Assembly: GCA_028045305.1 (NCBI GenBank) | Contig: JAOFTV010000003.1 | Location: 114,370-178,369, forward strand | Direction of reading: 5' to 3' | From: Opitutales bacterium | Lineage (GTDB): Bacteria > Verrucomicrobiota > Verrucomicrobiia > Opitutales > Seribacteraceae | DNA: 64,000 nucleotides | The notes under the pieces: model-generated | Seen by the model: only the letters and a program-made list of their open reading frames with translations | Told to the model about the DNA's origin: nothing | Databases searched by the model: none | Position numbers and translations under genes: made by a program | Part shown: piece after piece, positions 1 to 8,381 of the stretch | Numbering within the stretch: position 1 is the stretch's first letter | Layout of the letters: every line of letters starts with the position of its first letter

Positions 1-113
1 GGTAATTCTGTGTGTTCAATCGTTTGATAATCCAAACCGGGAAGTCCACGTGCCCGCCTCATTAAAGTTAAGGGGTGGAGCAAGCCGGGAAAATTTTTTG
101 AGGGATCAGCCAT
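1..113 (-). CDS. partial CDS, hypothetical (N-terminus only)
   Basis: An open frame starts at an ATG 8 bases after the stop of the radical SAM gene and runs off the left edge without a stop, giving about 37 residues beginning MADPSKNFPGLLHPL. The spacing and direction make it the next gene of the same operon. The fragment is rich in Pro, Leu and Arg and has no signal peptide. I do not recognise a family. It could be a chance open frame, but its position directly after the upstream stop supports a real gene. Confidence 0.5.
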   Translation of the reverse strand, partial: MADPSKNFPGLLHPLTLMRRARGLPGLDYQTIEHTEL

Positions 114-121
114 ATGCAAGG

Positions 122-1459
122 TTAGACGTAACGGGCATCCTGATGTTGGGGAAGAAAAAATTGATCAAGCAAAGAATCCACTCTTAGTAGGGCTTCCCGA
201 GAAAGTGTCCATTCCTCCCCTTCCATATTTAAAATTCCCTGTTCTTTCCAATCCTTAAGAATTTCGCCGTATCTTTCTTGCAGACTGATCCCAAACTTTT
301 CCAGGAAATAACGCGGGCGAATCTTTCCCAGTTTCCATTGTAATATAAATTCACGAATAAATCGTTCATCCTCAGTGGTAAGCAAAGCTCTGCGAAGTAC
401 CGACTCCCCACCCTCAATGGTGGAACAATAATCTTCAAAGTGGGTAAGGTTTTGATAGTGGATACCTCCGAGATGCCCAAAAGATGCAACTCCCAGAGCA
501 ATCATATCGGCACCTCCCCAAAGTTGATCCCGATAAAGAAATTTGGTGCGCTGTGGATTTTTCACTGCGGTACAGGTACTGGTCACAGAATAACCCGCAG
601 ACTCCAAACGACTAAAAGCCTCGGTCACCCAGCGTCTCTTGGTTGGCCAATCTGCCACTGGGGCACTGAGTTTGCCCTCTTCTTTCATCGTTTGATAAAT
701 AGTGGTATTGTAAGGAACTTCCATTTGATAGATGGTCACACAATCGGGTGCCAGTTCCACCACCCGTTCTATACATTCCGACCAATTTTCATCTGTCTCC
801 TCGAGCATACCGGCAATCAGATCGACATTTATATTTTCGATCCCCGCATCCTTTGCCCACTGGAAAGCACGAAAGACTTCTCCAGAACGGTGAGCCCGTC
901 CATTGGTTTCCAATACATGATCAGAAAAATTTTCGATTCCCAAACTCAGACGGGTGACTCCAAAGTCTCGAATCGCCTGTACTTTTTTTTCTGTCAGGGT
1001 ACCGGGCTCGCACTCAAAGGTAACCTCTTCCGCTTCATCCCAGGGCAAAATCGCTTTCATACGATCCGTAAGTTCGGTTAATTGCTGAGCGGACAAATAG
1101 GAAGGTGTGCCTCCCCCAAAATAAACAAACTTGGGCTTTCTTCCTGCCAGGTAAGGAGAATTGGCATAGGCCTCAAATTCCTTCATCGTGGCATCGAGGT
1201 ATCTCCTAACATCCGCAGAGTTTTTGTCGGTGTAGACACGAAAGTAGCAAAAGTGACAACGCTTCCTACAAAATGGAATGTGATAATAAAGCCCAAGGGG
1301 TGCCTTTCCCGGAGATGGACTGTTAAGCAAGGACTCTACACAGGGTAAGTCCTTTTCGTTCCAAAAAGAAAAGGGCGGATAGTTGGCGATGAAATAATTG
1401 CCCGCCTTGGTTTCCTCACCAGTTTTCTGATCGGGACTATTTGATGTGGAATCGCTCAT
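122..1459 (-). CDS. radical SAM protein, HemN/HemW (coproporphyrinogen oxidase-like) family
   Basis: 445-residue radical SAM enzyme. The 4Fe-4S motif C-x3-C-x2-C is at C64, C68 and C71 in the context IPFCRKRCHFC, followed by the SAM-binding YFGGGTP at about 113-119; both are typical of the HemN/HemW branch. The HNxxYW-type motif of canonical HemW is not visible: the equivalent stretch reads FLYRDQLWGGADMIALG. It is therefore probably neither the heme chaperone HemW nor classical HemN, but a divergent member such as the ChuW/HutW-like or unassigned radical SAM enzymes. Its ATG overlaps the stop of the preceding PQQ-repeat gene by 4 bases (ATGA), so it is probably translationally coupled to the LuxE/LuxC/ADH genes and may act on the same pathway. 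No signal peptide, so cytoplasmic. Family sure, reaction unknown. Confidence 0.85.
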   Translation of the reverse strand: MSDSTSNSPDQKTGEETKAGNYFIANYPPFSFWNEKDLPCVESLLNSPSPGKAPLGLYYHIPFCRKRCHFCYFRVYTDKNSADVRRYLDATMKEFEAYANSPYLAGRKPKFVYFGGGTPSYLSAQQLTELTDRMKAILPWDEAEEVTFECEPGTLTEKKVQAIRDFGVTRLSLGIENFSDHVLETNGRAHRSGEVFRAFQWAKDAGIENINVDLIAGMLEETDENWSECIERVVELAPDCVTIYQMEVPYNTTIYQTMKEEGKLSAPVADWPTKRRWVTEAFSRLESAGYSVTSTCTAVKNPQRTKFLYRDQLWGGADMIALGVASFGHLGGIHYQNLTHFEDYCSTIEGGESVLRRALLTTEDERFIREFILQWKLGKIRPRYFLEKFGISLQERYGEILKDWKEQGILNMEGEEWTLSREALLRVDSLLDQFFLPQHQDARYV

Positions 1460-2583
1460 GGAAGCTTATTCATAGTACTAAAGGCATAGAGGTTTCCATC
1501 TTCACATCCAACGAAAATCCATTCATTGGCCACTGCACAGGTGGATGAGATCGAAGCTCCAATTTCGTAACGAGTAATTATTTCGCCCCCATTCAAATCA
1601 ATTAAGTAAAGTTTTCCATCCATGGATCCAACCACCACTTTCTCGCCTGCAATCACCGGGGATCCATCGATACGACCCCGGGCAGAAAACCTCCAATGTT
1701 GCTTGCCAGATTTTCGATTTATAGCGTGCAGTGCTTTGTCCCGCCCACCAATGATTACAAGATCTTTGGTAAGTGCGGGGGAGGAAAAGTAAGGAAAACT
1801 TTTCGGTTCATAAGACCAGGAGATTTTTCCGCTGTTCAAATCGATCGCCTGTACCGCCCGATCCATATTTCCAACATAGCCAAAGGAATCGTATACCCCT
1901 ACTGAAGAAGCAATCGGAGCCCCCAGGTCGACTTTTTGGGATAGGTTTCCATCCTCCAAAGAAACAACATAGAGTTGAGCATCGCATCCTCCAAATACCA
2001 CCCATTTTTTATCCCAAATTGCTGGAGTTCCATTGACATAATTCAATGTCTTAAACTTCCACGCGATCGATCCATCCTCTGCGTCCACACAATGCACAAA
2101 ATTATCGTAGCTTCCCAAGAGCACCAACTTGCGACCAGTTGATGGATGGATGGCAGGGTTTGGAGCCCCCACAATTTCTCCCATGGTTTCATAGGCCCAA
2201 TTTTGTTTGCCACTTTCTGCATCGAGACAAAATAACCATCCATCTTTGGTGCCAATATATACCTTGCCATTATGGACTAAGGCAGGCGCATCCACTCCTA
2301 ACCCGGTTTCTTTTTTCCATACCACCTGGCCGGTCTTGGAATCCAATGCATAAAAGATTCCGGTCGGACCACCCAAAAATATTTTTCCGTTCGATACCAC
2401 CGGGGAGGACTTTAAAAACTTTCCCGCCTCAAAAGTCCATTCGAGTACCAATTTATCTCCTAATTTTTGTGCTGAGATACCCTGCAGTTCAGAACCTCCT
2501 CGATGATTCGGCCAATCCGCTACGCACCAACAAGTAAAGATTGAGAGCAAGGTGCTCAAAACGATAAATGATTTGATTTTCAT
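1456..2583 (-). CDS. exported PQQ-repeat beta-propeller protein (BamB-like), fourth in cluster
   Basis: 375-residue protein with a clear signal peptide (MKIKSFIVLSTLLSIFTCWC, then ADWPNHRGG) followed almost entirely by PQQ_2-type propeller blades. Blade motifs such as CLDAESGKQNW, CVDAEDGSIAW, AIDLNSGKISW and AINRKSGKQHW recur about every 40 residues, giving a single 7- to 8-bladed propeller. It has no cytochrome c domain and none of the catalytic features of quinoprotein dehydrogenases, so it is more likely a binding or scaffold protein of the BamB fold. Start and stop overlap both neighbours by 4 bases (ATGA), with a GAAGG Shine-Dalgarno-like stretch overlapping the stop of the alcohol dehydrogenase gene. 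Periplasmic or surface location is inferred from the signal peptide. Confidence 0.85.
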   Translation of the reverse strand: MKIKSFIVLSTLLSIFTCWCVADWPNHRGGSELQGISAQKLGDKLVLEWTFEAGKFLKSSPVVSNGKIFLGGPTGIFYALDSKTGQVVWKKETGLGVDAPALVHNGKVYIGTKDGWLFCLDAESGKQNWAYETMGEIVGAPNPAIHPSTGRKLVLLGSYDNFVHCVDAEDGSIAWKFKTLNYVNGTPAIWDKKWVVFGGCDAQLYVVSLEDGNLSQKVDLGAPIASSVGVYDSFGYVGNMDRAVQAIDLNSGKISWSYEPKSFPYFSSPALTKDLVIIGGRDKALHAINRKSGKQHWRFSARGRIDGSPVIAGEKVVVGSMDGKLYLIDLNGGEIITRYEIGASISSTCAVANEWIFVGCEDGNLYAFSTMNKLP

Positions 2584-3800
2584 CCTTCGTTTCTATTGTC
2601 CGCGTGGACATCAATGGATTGATAGAGTTTTATCCAATCACTCTCTTTGATCGGGCGTGGATTAAAGGTACCCGTCCATTGATCGGCCGCATCTTGGGAA
2701 AGCTTGGGTAGTTCGGATGCAACACAATCGACATCTTCCAAGCTTTTGGGAAGCCCGGCGAACTCGCGCAATCGAATAACTTTTTCGAGAAGCAACCCAT
2801 TGGCTTGTTGATCGCTTGTGGAAGAATCTGCAAGCCCGGCAATACGGGCCAAATCGGCATATATTTTCGCACTGTTCAAATCTTCCTGATTATAAGCCAT
2901 AACTGCAGGCAGGCACAAACCAACCGCCTGACCATGAATAACTCCTTTTTGAGCCGTTAGTGGATTAGCAAGGGCATGGGCAGCTCCGAGCATGCTTCGT
3001 TCAATAGCCGCCCCCGCATGGGCGGCTCCCAATAGCACATGGCCTCGGGCCAGTAAGTCTTGAGGGTCTTTCCATACCGTTTCCAAATTCTTTATCAAAT
3101 GGACAAAGGCTTGCTGGGCATGACGACCGGACAAGTCATTCCGACGCGAGCAAACCGCAGATTCGAGGGCATGGGCCAGGGCGTCCATTCCAGTAGCGGT
3201 ACAAACGGAAAAGGGTTGGGAAAGGGTAAGCTCGGGATCCAATAGCGTAAACTTTGGCAAAGCACTAGGATCTCCGCAGGCCATTTTCCGGTGCGTCTGA
3301 TCGTCAGAAATCAAGGCATACGACTGGCACTCACTTCCCGTACCTGCAGTGGTAGGAATCGCGATCATCGGGAGCAACGGCTTGGTTGCCTTAGACACAC
3401 CCCAATAATCTTTCATCGAACCACCATTGGTCAGGATAAAATTTGCCCCCTTGGCGGTATCAAGTGAACTGCCTCCTCCCACACCAATGATTAGGTCAAT
3501 CTCCAGTATACCCGCTTTCCGTGCGCATTCCTGTACACTTGAATCCGTAGGGTTTTCCATTGATTCCTCAAATAAAAATGTACGAATACCAGCCGACTCC
3601 AAGGACTTCATGACCTTGTGGGGATGACCGGCCGAACTTACCCCCAGGTCAGTGACCACCAAGGCACGACTGCCCAATTGCTTCGCGCACTCACCGACTT
3701 TTACCGAGGATCCGGGGCCATAAATGACCTGTTGTTCAGTTGGGTCGCCCAGTGCAAAAAAGGAAGAGTCCAACGATGGAGAGCTGGAACTTTCTGTCAT
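2580..3800 (-). CDS. iron-containing (type III) alcohol dehydrogenase
   Basis: About 406 residues. The N-terminal NAD(P)-binding half carries GVGGGSSLDTAKG; the C-terminal metal-binding half carries GMDALAHALE and the histidines of AAHALANPL and GVIHGQAVG, as in Fe-ADH enzymes such as 1,3-propanediol or lactaldehyde dehydrogenases. Predicted reaction: interconversion of an aldehyde and a primary alcohol with NAD(P)H. It follows the acyl reductase gene by about 20 bases and overlaps the next gene by 4, so it probably reduces the aldehyde made by the LuxC-like enzyme, or runs in the oxidative direction. I chose the ATG at 3800 (MTESSS); an in-frame TTG at 3821 would add 7 residues. The substrate cannot be read from sequence. 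Confidence 0.88.
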   Translation of the reverse strand: MTESSSSPSLDSSFFALGDPTEQQVIYGPGSSVKVGECAKQLGSRALVVTDLGVSSAGHPHKVMKSLESAGIRTFLFEESMENPTDSSVQECARKAGILEIDLIIGVGGGSSLDTAKGANFILTNGGSMKDYWGVSKATKPLLPMIAIPTTAGTGSECQSYALISDDQTHRKMACGDPSALPKFTLLDPELTLSQPFSVCTATGMDALAHALESAVCSRRNDLSGRHAQQAFVHLIKNLETVWKDPQDLLARGHVLLGAAHAGAAIERSMLGAAHALANPLTAQKGVIHGQAVGLCLPAVMAYNQEDLNSAKIYADLARIAGLADSSTSDQQANGLLLEKVIRLREFAGLPKSLEDVDCVASELPKLSQDAADQWTGTFNPRPIKESDWIKLYQSIDVHADNRNEG

Positions 3801-3822
3801 TGAAAAGGGAACGGGAAGCAAA

Positions 3823-5259
3823 TCAGGCGGCCAACCCTATGGATCGACGCTTGTATAAAAATTCGAAGAGGTTGCCTTCATGTGGTTGGTCCCACGATAT
3901 TTTCATCGTGGAAATAGGCCCAACATTTAATCTTTCAATTCTGGGATCCAGGAGCAATTCTCGCTTAAAAGATTCGCTTTTAGTCAGTGCAGAGACGACC
4001 AAAGTGGGGCCGATCTTATCAAGCATTTCCGATTGTGGAACTTCCACCACGCTAGCATAGGGGCAGAGAAATTCCCGGTTAGCCAAGGGATGTTCGATCG
4101 ATTCGCAGGCAATAATTGTTGGGCGTAAATAAGTCCCTCCCTCCGCTTTCACCTGGCGGGGACCATCACGATATGGAGCCGTTGCATCATAAGCTCCAGA
4201 TTCTAAAAGGTCTGTATCGATTGCAGAATCTATCCATTCGGCCATCTTGGGGTTGGCAAATCCAGATAGGACCGCATTAGGATCGTTCATCGCTAAGGGC
4301 TTAATCGGGCCGAGTTTCTGCCCAAGGGCATCGGCAATTTCCTTTGCATATTTGGGCACAATAATAGCGGATGCATTGATACAACTTCTTCCACCATTAT
4401 CCGAAATGGAGGCTACTATGAGATCTAGGTAGTCTGGCCAGTTTTCGATCTCGTCGTCCCCGATCAATACCTTACTAAAACCGGGGCCATGGACTTGTAC
4501 GCCTGGATTCCCGGCATATTGATCAGTGGTTGATTTGTCCCCAAAGATGAGTGCCCGGTCGCAAAGACGCAAAATATCAGCCGCTCCTTCATGATCCGTG
4601 GGGTAAAACCCAAAGGCTTTCGCAGGACATCCCGCTTTAATAAATGCCTGCATTAATCGATAAGGTGTCCATGGTTCGTCCTTACCGGGTTTCATAATCA
4701 CCGGGATTTTCAGGGGGATTGCAGGTAGCCAAAGTGAATTAACCGCTGGAGAATTGCTGGGCATGACCAGGCCAAGTGCCTTAGTGGTTGGATGAAAACA
4801 AACCGGAGAACCAGATTGCTCCCCATATCCGCGGTCTAATACCTCCACATCCAACCCACGGGTCAATCCATTAAGAATCGTATCCATATGGGTAAGGGCG
4901 TGATGGATTTTTTCCATATTCCGACGGACCATAATGTGGGGAAGCCCGCTGGTGGATGAAAGAGTCTCTAAATATTCCTGAGGGCTTTGCAGTTCTCCTG
5001 CTTCCCCGACAGGTAATTCTTCATGAAGAAAAAATTCTCCTGCCTGCCGGGAAATTTCCAGAAGTTCGGCAGTCGAAAATTTTTGTAAGGCGGCTCTGGC
5101 CTGTCCGACCTCTTTAAGATCTCGGCGGATCACTCCTGGGTTTACCTGGCTCAAGGTGGCCCGTACGGACCCATCCCGATAATCGAGCACTTCAGATTGA
5201 TTAAGGCTGCAGTAAGGCTTGCCCAGGCGCAAACTTGGTAAGTGGGGTGCTTGTTTCAT
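3823..5259 (-). CDS. acyl reductase, LuxC-like aldehyde dehydrogenase superfamily
   Basis: 478-residue ALDH-superfamily protein. The catalytic cysteine is C293 in DNGGRSCINASA, and the cofactor-binding region includes LGLVMPSNSPAVNSLW. Length and organisation resemble LuxC fatty acyl-CoA/acyl-enzyme reductases (about 480 residues), which make aldehydes from activated acids with NADPH. The gene lies between a LuxE/PaaK-like activating enzyme and an alcohol dehydrogenase, a layout that fits acid to aldehyde to alcohol. The ATG at 5259 (MKQAPHLPSL) is preferred because the longer open frame would run back into the preceding gene; a GAGGGAG stretch lies just upstream, inside the end of that gene. 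Function inferred from family and context. Confidence 0.82.
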   Translation of the reverse strand: MKQAPHLPSLRLGKPYCSLNQSEVLDYRDGSVRATLSQVNPGVIRRDLKEVGQARAALQKFSTAELLEISRQAGEFFLHEELPVGEAGELQSPQEYLETLSSTSGLPHIMVRRNMEKIHHALTHMDTILNGLTRGLDVEVLDRGYGEQSGSPVCFHPTTKALGLVMPSNSPAVNSLWLPAIPLKIPVIMKPGKDEPWTPYRLMQAFIKAGCPAKAFGFYPTDHEGAADILRLCDRALIFGDKSTTDQYAGNPGVQVHGPGFSKVLIGDDEIENWPDYLDLIVASISDNGGRSCINASAIIVPKYAKEIADALGQKLGPIKPLAMNDPNAVLSGFANPKMAEWIDSAIDTDLLESGAYDATAPYRDGPRQVKAEGGTYLRPTIIACESIEHPLANREFLCPYASVVEVPQSEMLDKIGPTLVVSALTKSESFKRELLLDPRIERLNVGPISTMKISWDQPHEGNLFEFLYKRRSIGLAA

Positions 5260-5264
5260 ATCTA

Positions 5265-6365
5265 TTAATAGACTCCCTCTACAATTTTTTTCTCCATCGC
5301 TCCAAACGGACGAATTTCTGCGACCCCATCCCAAGGTGCTTCGGTCCATGGTTCTCGGCGGATGGCTTCGTCACGCTCCAAAAAACGAGGCATAAAAAAT
5401 TCCTTGGTTAAGGTAGTTAATTCCACCCTGCCCCAATGATTATATTCCACCGGTTTTCCGTTACCTGTATCGATCACTCGAAGGACAGCCCGTGGTTGCG
5501 GGGCGTAATAAGCAATCGAATAATCATTTTCTGGCCCAAAGGGATGGTGGCGCGCCAAACCCATCAAGGTATTCCCATAGGTCGGGACAAATCCGATCTT
5601 TCCTCCTTCGCATACCTCTTCTTGAAGAAAACGGGCATATTGACGATCCATGGTTGTTCCCCCGCAAAATACACCTTTAATCCCGGCGCTTACCAAGTCT
5701 CGACGCTCGGCCAATGCTTCTAAAAGTTTGGGAGTTGTAAAAAGAGCACTGATCTCTCGGTTTTTAATTATGGTAAGTGCCTGTTCAACCACATGATCCA
5801 TGTAGGCCCGGGCCTGATCAAATTGTTGGGTAGCGATCAATCGTTTTACCCAGCGCGGATCCAAGTCGACAAAATAACAGGAACAACCTCTTTCATTGGC
5901 CAGGTGTTCGATAGCCAGGCGCAATCTTCTCGGCCCCGTTGGGCCGACCATCAACCAGTAATGATCGCGGGGAAAATGCTCGTCATTGAGAGTCTTCGAG
6001 AAGGCGGTGTAATCGATGCGAAAATCATCCCATCCAATTCGTTGCTTGGGCATACCCGTAGTTCCACCCGTTTCAAAAATATTAAAAGGTCGGTCGGCAA
6101 ATGCCTGTGGCACCCAAACTTTATTAGGAAGGTCCCGTAACCATTCATCTTCAAAGTATGGAAATTTATTACAAAGTTCTGCGAAGGTACGAACCTCTTT
6201 CAAAGGATTGAAATCTTGTTCCTTCGCCCAGTTTAACCAAAAAGGACATCCGCTTTCCGGGGAGAAGTGCCAATTGATCATTTCCTCGACATGTTGGTCG
6301 AGATCGTTAGCCGCTTGTTTAATTTGTTCTTCGCTTACCATAACAGGGATAATTTCTAGTCGCAT
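5265..6365 (-). CDS. LuxE/PaaK-like adenylate-forming acyl ligase
   Basis: 366 residues, the usual length of LuxE acyl-protein synthetases and shorter than PaaK phenylacetate-CoA ligases (about 430). The ATP-binding loop is at about 98-107 (FETGGTTGMPK), with a later VPTYGNTLMGL region typical of the family. LuxE proteins carry an acylated cysteine near the C-terminus; here the last cysteine is C252 and the final 114 residues contain none. The acyl group is therefore probably passed to CoA or directly to the reductase rather than held on LuxE itself. It starts 16 bases after the symporter stop and ends 5 bases before the reductase start, a tight coupling. Predicted role: ATP-dependent activation of the imported carboxylic acid. 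M9 at 6341 is an alternative start. Confidence 0.78.
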   Translation of the reverse strand: MRLEIIPVMVSEEQIKQAANDLDQHVEEMINWHFSPESGCPFWLNWAKEQDFNPLKEVRTFAELCNKFPYFEDEWLRDLPNKVWVPQAFADRPFNIFETGGTTGMPKQRIGWDDFRIDYTAFSKTLNDEHFPRDHYWLMVGPTGPRRLRLAIEHLANERGCSCYFVDLDPRWVKRLIATQQFDQARAYMDHVVEQALTIIKNREISALFTTPKLLEALAERRDLVSAGIKGVFCGGTTMDRQYARFLQEEVCEGGKIGFVPTYGNTLMGLARHHPFGPENDYSIAYYAPQPRAVLRVIDTGNGKPVEYNHWGRVELTTLTKEFFMPRFLERDEAIRREPWTEAPWDGVAEIRPFGAMEKKIVEGVY

Positions 6366-6381
6366 TCCCAGCGATTCGCAA

Positions 6382-8085
6382 TCACGACCGAGAAGGAAAG
6401 AATTGATCGATAGTTGATTGAGCCGGAGGCGAAGTTAGGAGGGATACAACCACAAGAGCACCCGCTGATACAAAGAAGCAAATTGCAGCTGGCACAATTC
6501 CCGGTCCCACAAAATATTCTCCGCCATATCCGGATTGATGGAAAAACCATGCCCAAGAAATTAGGGCGGTTAAAACCGATGCAATCGCACCTGCTTTGGT
6601 CGCCCGTTTCCAATAAAGAGCAGAAAAAACCAAAGGAAAAAGAGCAGCAAATCCACTAAAGCACCAAATTGCCAAATCGAAAACATTGGCATTTTGGACC
6701 GCCATGGCAAGTAAGTAGGTTACTGCTACGATGACCACAATAAAGGAGCGCGCGATTTTTAATTTTTGCGGATCAGAGTAAACCTTACTTCCCGCACGAT
6801 GAACTACGATATCATTGGTAAATACAGTACCAAGGCAAAGGAATTGAGAATCCATTGAAGACATGATAGCGGCCAGTACACCAGCAGTGAGCAAGCCGGT
6901 AAGCCAGGGGTCGCCCACGAGCATATTCAGTGTGGCAGATAAAACCGCAGGCGGTGGAATGCCTGGCGGGAGCAAGCCGGTCGCCCAAGATCCAATGAGC
7001 ACGCAGGGAACCCAAACAATGAGAATGCAAAGGGGGTGAGCAATTACAGTAAGTTTAAAAGCCCGGGCATTCCGGGCGGTCAACCAATGCTGGAATAGAT
7101 GAGGGAACATTCCCACACTCAAGGGAATGAATAGGTAAGTCACAAAAGTGATAAAAGGTATACCCAGTTCGCGTTCAAAAGGAACGAGCTCTCCAGTTTT
7201 TGGGTTTTTCTTTTTAAATTCCACCGTGATTGGATCACGACCAAGGTGGGGGTGACGATCGGTCAAGTTGGAGTTTTTAAAGTCGAGCACGTGGCCAATT
7301 TTTTTTGGTGGATCCTGTTCCAATAAAATCCCGGCCTTTTGATCAAATCGATAATCCTGAACTAATGACCCGTCTTCAGTTATGCGCATGGGCACCTTGC
7401 CAGCCTGCTCGAGACCACCAAGGGATTGAACGACAAAGTAAAAGGCAACTATTCCCATCCCCATAAAAACTACTGTCTGAAAGGCGTTAGCGAGGGCAGC
7501 TCCCCGCGAACCGCCGAGAAAAACATAGGTTAGAACCACGATGCAAATGACTAAGCCGGTTAACCAGGGAGGTATCCCGCCAATCCAGGCGGGAATCGTG
7601 GGGTTAGTAAATAAATCGGGAAAAGCCCCTGCGGTTACAGGCTCAATTACTTTACCCGCTCCTATAATCCCGATCAAAAGATAAGGAACTACCAGAAGAA
7701 CAAGGATCGGAAATAAGATATAACCAAGCCCATCACTTTCAAATCGTGCCCGAAAAAACTGGATTTGAGTTAGGTAACCGTGCCGTTTTCCCAAAGCCCA
7801 TAAGCGAATACCGATAAGAAAGAAAATCGCCATGTGTATTAAACCACTGATCGATGCCATCAAACCATAGGTACCAATGCCACGCTCAAAGGATTTTCCA
7901 GTCGAACCAACAAGAGCAAAGGCAGTCATAGTGGTGCCAAATACACTCATCAGCAGAAGAAACGGACCAATACTGTGGCTGGCCACAAAGAAATCACGGC
8001 TTGTTCCCCGAAACATCCGACCACTTCCCCATCCTAGTAGTAAGAGTAAAGAAAGATAGCCTGAAATGATTAGTAAAACATTCAC
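6382..8085 (-). CDS. sodium:solute symporter (SSS family)
   Basis: 567-residue integral membrane protein with the SSS (SLC5/PutP-like) fold: about 13 hydrophobic segments and the family signature region GGSRGAALANAFQTVVFMGM. Start is a GTG whose GTGA overlaps the TGA of the upstream small membrane protein. An unusual polar insertion of about 80 residues lies at roughly 225-305 (DYRFDQKAGILLEQ, TVEFKKKNPKTGELVPFERE) between two transmembrane segments; PutP-type proteins lack it. Predicted role: Na+-driven uptake of an organic anion that feeds the LuxE/LuxC/ADH enzymes encoded just downstream. Substrate unknown. Confidence 0.9.
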   Translation of the reverse strand: MNVLLIISGYLSLLLLLGWGSGRMFRGTSRDFFVASHSIGPFLLLMSVFGTTMTAFALVGSTGKSFERGIGTYGLMASISGLIHMAIFFLIGIRLWALGKRHGYLTQIQFFRARFESDGLGYILFPILVLLVVPYLLIGIIGAGKVIEPVTAGAFPDLFTNPTIPAWIGGIPPWLTGLVICIVVLTYVFLGGSRGAALANAFQTVVFMGMGIVAFYFVVQSLGGLEQAGKVPMRITEDGSLVQDYRFDQKAGILLEQDPPKKIGHVLDFKNSNLTDRHPHLGRDPITVEFKKKNPKTGELVPFERELGIPFITFVTYLFIPLSVGMFPHLFQHWLTARNARAFKLTVIAHPLCILIVWVPCVLIGSWATGLLPPGIPPPAVLSATLNMLVGDPWLTGLLTAGVLAAIMSSMDSQFLCLGTVFTNDIVVHRAGSKVYSDPQKLKIARSFIVVIVAVTYLLAMAVQNANVFDLAIWCFSGFAALFPLVFSALYWKRATKAGAIASVLTALISWAWFFHQSGYGGEYFVGPGIVPAAICFFVSAGALVVVSLLTSPPAQSTIDQFFPSRS

Positions 8086-8366
8086 TGCTCAGAATTCCCC
8101 TTTCCTATGTGTTTGGATTTGGTAGAAGGTGAGCTTTTTTCTTCAGCATATTTTTCCCATTCGGTCGGCCATGCACGAGTGACTGCCCAAACTCCCAAGG
8201 CCGAACAGGCGAGGGAAAATAAAGCATGATAAAATAATCCAGTGGGCATACCCAAGCCGACCAAACTTTCATCAGACCAATTCCAAATGTCTTGATGAAG
8301 AAACAGTAAAACCAAAAAGAATAACCAAAAGGTTCGCATCGGTACAGTTTTGGGATGGACTGACAT
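8082..8366 (-). CDS. small two-TM membrane protein, DUF3311-like symporter partner
   Basis: 94 residues with two hydrophobic helices (about 12-27 and 40-62) and a charged C-terminal tail ending in GKGNSEQ. Small DUF3311-type proteins are often encoded immediately before an SSS symporter and overlap it, exactly as here (4-base GTGA overlap). The MPTGLFYHALFSLACSALGVW stretch resembles the second helix of that family. Probably an accessory subunit of the symporter. The family assignment rests on length, topology and context, so it is moderate. Confidence 0.72.
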   Translation of the reverse strand: MSVHPKTVPMRTFWLFFLVLLFLHQDIWNWSDESLVGLGMPTGLFYHALFSLACSALGVWAVTRAWPTEWEKYAEEKSSPSTKSKHIGKGNSEQ

Positions 8367-8381
8367 TTGCTGAAGCCCCCG

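Noticed and set aside
440..1081. 213-residue plus-strand open frame
   Set aside because: It lies wholly inside the radical SAM gene on the other strand, and its protein has no recognisable domain; a shadow frame.
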